From an uncultured Eubacteriales bacterium (GTDB taxonomy: Bacteria; Bacillota; Clostridia; Oscillospirales; Acutalibacteraceae), in contig CASFBL010000002.1 of assembly GCA_949292775.1 (NCBI GenBank), positions 146,057 through 210,056 of the forward strand: 64,000 nt of DNA, read 5' to 3'. The notes beneath the pieces are model-generated. The model did no database searches and was not told where the DNA came from. It worked only from the letters and a program-made list of their open reading frames with translations. The position numbers were made by a program, and so were the translations under genes. Positions 61,152-64,000 of the stretch are shown here, piece after piece. Positions within the stretch are counted from its first letter, which is position 1. Every line of letters starts with the position of its first letter.

Positions 61152-62030
61152 TCAAACCCCGGTTAAGTCAAACGCCGGAATAAAGCAGGTGTCCGCCGCC
61201 GTGCGTTCCTGCATAAAGCCGTTGTGCAGTCCCAAATCGAAAAACGCGTTCAGCACTTTGTCATATTCCACACTTGTCAGCCGACGGTTGAGCTCTTTAT
61301 AGGCGTAAGTTCTGCCACAGGGGGTGTATTGCGACATCAGGCTTATGTAGGTATCTTTCGAAAGATTCTTCGAAATCCAGCGGAGAATTTCAATCGATTC
61401 CGCCGTGTTTTTCGGCAAAACCAAATGCCGAATCATAAGACCCTCAAGCATCAAGCCGTCGTCTGAAAACCGGTCTTTCGTTTGCCGGCGCATTTCCAAA
61501 ATCGCCGCTTTGGTACGCTCTGGGTAATCGGGCGCGGCGGCATACTTTTTCGCAGCGGCAGGGGAGGCGTATTTGAAATCCGGCAGGTAAATATCGACAA
61601 GCCCCTCAAGCCTTTTCAGGCTTTCCACCGAATCATATCCGCCGGTGTTGTAAACGACCGGCACCGACGGCTTATAGGTGCTAAGCACATCCACCAAAAA
61701 CGCCGTAAAATGCGTGGGGTTGACGAGATTGATGTTATGCGCACCTTTTTGCTCAAGCTCCTGCATGATTTCGATAAACCGTTCACGGCTTACAGGCTTG
61801 CCAAATCTACCGTGGCTGATTTCTTCGTTTTGGCAAAAAACACAGCGAAGCGAACAGCCTGAAAAGAAAATCGCGCCCGAGCCGTTTTTACCGCTGATGG
61901 GCGGTTCTTCCCATTGGTGGAGCCCTGCACGCGCGAGCACCGCGTTATAGGGCATTTTGCAAAACCCGGAAGAAGGCGTGTTTTCCGTGCGTTCTGCGCC
62001 GCAGTGCCGCGGGCATCCAAAGCATATCAT
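61152..62030 (-). CDS. Radical SAM protein, PFL-activase-like (PflX group)
   Basis: The 292-residue protein has the radical SAM cluster motif FSGCSLRCVFCQNEEISH (CxxxCxxC) near residue 55, preceded by MICFGCPRHCGAE and GFCKM with further cysteines, then NLVNPTHFTAFLVDVL and VVYNTGGYDSVESLK. This is the group of COG1313 (PflX-like), related to pyruvate formate-lyase activating enzymes but without a known substrate. No glycyl-radical enzyme gene is nearby. GGAGG precedes the ATG; it starts 36 bases after the PHP-family gene. Confidence 0.87.
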   Translation of the reverse strand: MICFGCPRHCGAERTENTPSSGFCKMPYNAVLARAGLHQWEEPPISGKNGSGAIFFSGCSLRCVFCQNEEISHGRFGKPVSRERFIEIMQELEQKGAHNINLVNPTHFTAFLVDVLSTYKPSVPVVYNTGGYDSVESLKRLEGLVDIYLPDFKYASPAAAKKYAAAPDYPERTKAAILEMRRQTKDRFSDDGLMLEGLMIRHLVLPKNTAESIEILRWISKNLSKDTYISLMSQYTPCGRTYAYKELNRRLTSVEYDKVLNAFFDLGLHNGFMQERTAADTCFIPAFDLTGV

Positions 62031-62066
62031 TCCATCGCCTCCGTTTTTTAATCATCTGTATTTCTG

Positions 62067-62843
62067 TTAGCGGCAAAGCGCTTCTAATTCGTCTAAGCAA
62101 TAGCCGACATCCTGCGGCGTGTGCGCGTCGGATGCCGTGACAAGTGCAACGCCTTTGCGCTTAAATGCCTCTAAAAGCGGTTTTTCAGGTCCCAGCGGTG
62201 CGCCTGTGCGCCGGTGAATCCCGCTGCTGACTTCCGCCGCCGTTCCGCTTTTTTGCAAAGCGTCAGCAAATGCCTCGTAAATCGAATCTAACGAAAAAGA
62301 GGGGATATGCCCGAAAAGCTTGATGCAGTCCGGGTGCGCCGCTATGTCGAAAAGACCGCTTTTGGCAAGCGCAATTTCCGTGTCAAAAAAGTCCCGAAAC
62401 GCTTTGTCTATATCTTTGTTTTCCCAAAGCTCCGCCGTGTGGTCAAACGCAAAGCCGTTCGCATCGTGCACGCTTCCCACTAAAAAATCCAACGGCAAAT
62501 CCTTCGTCAAACGGTAAATTTCTTCGGTGTGCTCAGGCGCGAAATCCATTTCAATTCCGAACTGAATTTCCAGCGGAAAATCCGCTTTGCGTACCTTTTC
62601 CTTTAACGCTAAAAAGGCAGACAGGCTTTTGGTCGCGGCCTTGCGCTGAAACCAATCGCGGATATACGGCTCGTTGTTTTTCTCGTAGCGTGTATAAACC
62701 GGCAGGAATTCCCGGAATAAATAGGCGTGCTCCAAAAGCCCGATGCGCTCAATTTTTTCGTGAAGCGCAATATCAACAAAGGTCTGCACCCATTCGAGCG
62801 TATATTCGCCGTGTTCTAAATGGATATGCATATCCTCGCGCAC
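62067..62843 (-). CDS. PHP-domain phosphatase (histidinol-phosphatase-like)
   Basis: The 258-residue protein has the PHP metal-binding series: DMHIHLEHGEYT near the start, LLEHAYLF, FGIEMDF, FLVGSVHD, DIAAHPDCIKLFG and TASDAHTPQDVG. HisK-type histidinol-phosphate phosphatases have this fold, but other PHP phosphoesterases do too, and no his genes are adjacent. It starts with GTG at 62843, 8 bases after AAAGGAG on the minus strand. A promoter (TTGACA-17-TAAGAT) is present at 62930-62958. Confidence 0.82.
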   Translation of the reverse strand: MREDMHIHLEHGEYTLEWVQTFVDIALHEKIERIGLLEHAYLFREFLPVYTRYEKNNEPYIRDWFQRKAATKSLSAFLALKEKVRKADFPLEIQFGIEMDFAPEHTEEIYRLTKDLPLDFLVGSVHDANGFAFDHTAELWENKDIDKAFRDFFDTEIALAKSGLFDIAAHPDCIKLFGHIPSFSLDSIYEAFADALQKSGTAAEVSSGIHRRTGAPLGPEKPLLEAFKRKGVALVTASDAHTPQDVGYCLDELEALCR

Positions 62844-62929
62844 TGTAGTCGCTCCTTTCGCTTTGAAAACAGCATTACACTTTGTAATGCACCAAATCCT
62901 TGCAATACACCAAAAGAAATATCGCTAAA

Positions 62930-62958
62930 ATCTTATCATCGCCCCGGTTCTTTGTCAA
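62930..62958 (-). promoter_or_regulatory. Promoter for the PHP/radical SAM operon
   Basis: On the minus strand a perfect TTGACA (62953-62958) and TAAGAT (62930-62935) are separated by 17 bases. Confidence 0.6.
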
Positions 62959-62966
62959 TCTTTGTG

Positions 62967-62995
62967 TTGACAGAAGCCTTCGTTTTTGCTAAAAT
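62967..62995 (+). promoter_or_regulatory. Strong sigma-A promoter facing the tRNA-like array
   Basis: TTGACA (62967-62972) and TAAAAT (62990-62995) are separated by 17 bases. Expected transcript start is near 63002, just before the tRNA-Ser-like repeats. No protein-coding gene lies downstream on this strand before the tRNA, so it probably drives the tRNA-Ser region. Confidence 0.72.
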
Positions 62996-63060
62996 ATTTT
63001 GGCAGTCTAAAGAACGGTGCAAACCTCTTCTGCATAAGTGAAAAAGAATATACGGAAGCG

Positions 63061-63260
63061 TATCGAAGTGGTCATAACGAGCCTGACTCGAAATCTTGCG
63101 GGGAGCTGTCCGTTTCGTCCACCAAAAACCTTGTAACCATGCGGGTTTTACACGGTTCGAAAATTGAATAAGTTTGCTGTTCTTTCCGTCAGTTCTTTCC
63201 AAAGCCCTTTTCTATCGAAAAAAGGTGGGAAAAAACGGCGGCTGAACATAGAGGGAGAGT
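63061..63260 (+). repeat. Tandem repeat unit 1, tRNA-Ser-like
   Basis: The first 200-base unit. It starts with a tRNA-Ser-like D-arm (TATCGAAGTGGTCATAACGA), then a CTCGAAA anticodon-loop-like motif (anticodon CGA) and a T-loop-like GGTTCGAAA about 70 bases on, too far for a normal tRNA. The anticodon stem does not pair. An acceptor-like GGAAGCG precedes it. The unit carries GTTCTTTCC-GTCA-GTTCTTTCC around 63179-63201. It looks like a degenerate tRNA plus spacer. Confidence 0.75.
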
Positions 63261-63460
63261 TATCGAAGTGGTCATAACGAGCCGCACTCGAAATCATACG
63301 GGGAGCTGTCCGTTTCGTCCAACCGAAACCTTGTAGCCATGCGGGTTTTACCCGGTTCGAAAATTGAATAAGCTTGCTGTTCTTTCCGTCAGTTCTTTCC
63401 AAAGCCTTTTTCTATCGAAAAAAAGCGAGGAAAAACGGCGGCTGAACATATAGGGAGCGG
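63261..63460 (+). repeat. Tandem repeat unit 2, tRNA-Ser-like
   Basis: Nearly identical to unit 1 over its full 200 bases. The D-arm-like start and CTCGAAA motif are kept, but the bases around the anticodon loop differ (CCGCA before, TCATACGG after), so again no anticodon stem forms. The T-loop-like CCCGGTTCGAAA and the double TTCTTTCC spacer are kept. An acceptor-like GGGAGAG precedes it. Confidence 0.75.
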
Positions 63461-63645
63461 TATCGAAGTGGTCATAACGGGCCTGACTCGAAAACGAATG
63501 CCCTTTTTGGAAGCTCACCTCTGAAAAACCTTGATTTTACGGGGTTTTTCGGCTATCATTGAAAAGTAAATATCCCTTAGTTCTCTCCATCAGTTCTCTC
63601 CTTTTTCCGAGATGTTTTTGAGGGCTGATGTGAAGATAAATACAC
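63461..63645 (+). repeat. Tandem repeat unit 3, diverged
   Basis: It begins TATCGAAGTGGTCATAACGG exactly 200 bases after unit 2, with CCTGACTCGAAAA, then diverges. It keeps AAACCTTG, a degenerate CGGGG-TTTT-CGG stretch and GTTCTCTCCATCAGTTCTCTCC ending at 63601, 140 bases from the start as in unit 1. So it is a length-conserved older copy, followed by the intact tRNA-Ser in the place of unit 4. No protein gene is supported in 62844-63645. Confidence 0.65.
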
Positions 63646-63733
63646 GGAGAGATGTCCGAGTGGTCGAAGGTGCGACTCTCGAAAAGTCGTGTTCCTAACG
63701 GAACCGTGGGTTCGAATCCCACTCTCTCCGCCA
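63646..63733 (+). tRNA. tRNA-Ser (anticodon CGA), reads UCG
   Basis: A complete tRNA-Ser with encoded CCA. Acceptor GGAGAGA (63646-63652) pairs with TCTCTCC (63723-63729), then G73 and CCA. The anticodon arm CGACT-CTCGAAA-AGTCG gives anticodon CGA; a long variable arm (GTTCC/GGAAC) is typical of class II serine tRNA; T-arm GTGGG-TTCGAAT-CCCAC is perfect. A terminator follows. An integrase gene lies just beyond its 3' end, suggesting it is an integration site. Confidence 0.95.
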
Positions 63734-63744
63734 GAATGTTCAGT

Positions 63745-63785
63745 CTGCAAGCGGTTTTTACCGTTTGCAGGCTTTTTCTTTTTCT
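63745..63785 (+). terminator. Terminator after tRNA-Ser
   Basis: CTGCAAGCGGT (63745-63755) and ACCGTTTGCAG (63760-63770), loop TTTT, with one G-U pair, are followed by a long T-rich run. Confidence 0.85.
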
Positions 63786-63845
63786 CCACTCTGGAAAGAT
63801 TTTTCCGTAAGTTCTCTCCGTGATTTGAACTTAGGATATGTAGTT

Positions 63846-63872
63846 GGCGTATCCTTAGTGAAGCGATACGCC
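63846..63872 (-). terminator. Hairpin downstream of the integrase gene
   Basis: GGCGTATC (63846-63853) and GATACGCC (63865-63872) form a perfect 8-bp stem just beyond the integrase stop. There is no T-run, so it may protect or terminate weakly. Confidence 0.45.
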
Positions 63873-63879
63873 GCAGAAG

Positions 63880-64000
63880 CTATGAAATAGCCTCTAATGC
63901 GCCACTCAGACCGTTTACCATTGCGTCAGCCGATGACAGCTTGGAATTGTAATCCAAATGGGCATATACATTTGCCGTAGTTGAAAAATCGCTGTGTCCG
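63880..64000 (-). CDS. Tyrosine recombinase (integrase), C-terminal end only
   Basis: Read on the minus strand from the right edge, 39 residues plus stop (TAG at 63880-63882) are visible. They begin GHSDFSTTANVYAHLDYNSK, the end of the catalytic domain of phage/ICE-type tyrosine recombinases: the box II Gly-His and the nucleophilic Tyr in NVYAHL. The rest of the gene lies outside the window. It points toward the tRNA-Ser 3' end, the usual layout when an element has integrated at a tRNA gene. Confidence 0.88.
   Translation of the reverse strand, partial: GHSDFSTTANVYAHLDYNSKLSSADAMVNGLSGALEAIS

Noticed and set aside
62936-63402. Two similar minus-strand frames beginning MERTDGKNSKLIQF
   Set aside because: They are the reverse complement of the 200-base tRNA-like repeat units, which explains their similarity; no RBS, and the sequence on the other strand is the conserved one.
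63061-63645. CRISPR array
   Set aside because: The units are about 200 bases with no short repeat/unique spacer alternation, and the repeated element is tRNA-like.
63537-63789. Minus-strand reading frames across the tRNA-Ser (with GFEPTVPLGTRLFESRTFDH-like peptides)
   Set aside because: These are antisense translations of the tRNA-Ser gene, a well-known source of false proteins; there is no ribosome site and they overlap an intact tRNA.

Overview
The window comes from a spore-forming, single-membrane Clostridia-type bacterium (Bacillota), probably of the Oscillospirales/ruminococcal kind. Evidence: sporulation genes (ylbJ, yqfC, yqfD, spoIIP, gpr), Firmicutes gene order (yqfC-yqfD-phoH-ybeY-dgkA-era-yqzL-recO; ylxM-ffh-rpsP-khpA-rimM-trmD; miaB-ylbF/ymcA-mutS-mutL-miaA; yggS-sepF-divIVA-lspA), strong Shine-Dalgarno sites with many TTG starts, a split transketolase, and a dockerin/leucine-rich-repeat surface protein. 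Species identity cannot be settled from the sequence alone.

Layout. (1) 1-18336: a capsule/exopolysaccharide locus, all on + and continuing beyond the left edge. It encodes two nucleotide-sugar pathways: a WbpP-like 4-epimerase plus a nucleotide-sugar dehydrogenase (UDP-GlcNAc to UDP-GalNAc to UDP-GalNAcA), and CapE-CapF-CapG (UDP-GlcNAc to UDP-N-acetyl-L-fucosamine) with a VanZ-like gene lodged inside. Five glycosyltransferases, an asparagine-synthetase-like enzyme, an ATP-grasp enzyme, an EpsG-type polymerase and a Wzx-type flippase complete it. (2) 18348-26410: stand-alone accessory and housekeeping genes (nucleotidyltransferase, EEP hydrolase, GNAT, YebC, UxaC, SCP2 protein, lipase-like hydrolase, MiaB). 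(3) 26471-40099: mismatch repair, tRNA modification, cell-division and lipoprotein genes, a transketolase pair. (4) 40162-46788: ylbJ and the yqf-phoH-era-recO block; here ybeY has lost its catalytic histidine motif through an internal deletion and frameshift. (5) 46908-50696: an ECF-type sigma factor, a membrane protein with Ig-like ectodomains that looks like its anti-sigma partner, and a dockerin-bearing leucine-rich-repeat protein, in one operon. (6) 50804-60163: mutS2, a lipoprotein, the signal-recognition/S16/TrmD operon, spoIIP-gpr and rpsT. (7) 60278-64000: proC, a radical SAM protein, a PHP phosphatase, then an 800-base region with a strong promoter, three degenerate tRNA-Ser-like units at a 200-base period, an intact tRNA-Ser(CGA), and the 3' end of a tyrosine recombinase that marks the edge of an integrated element.

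The points most worth a second look are the tRNA-Ser-like tandem array next to the integrase, the broken ybeY, the sigma/anti-sigma/dockerin operon, the Cys2-less asparagine-synthetase-like enzyme in a GalNAcA capsule locus, and the terminator that overlaps the promoter of the ffh operon. I saw no CRISPR array, transposase, rRNA or recognisable riboswitch.
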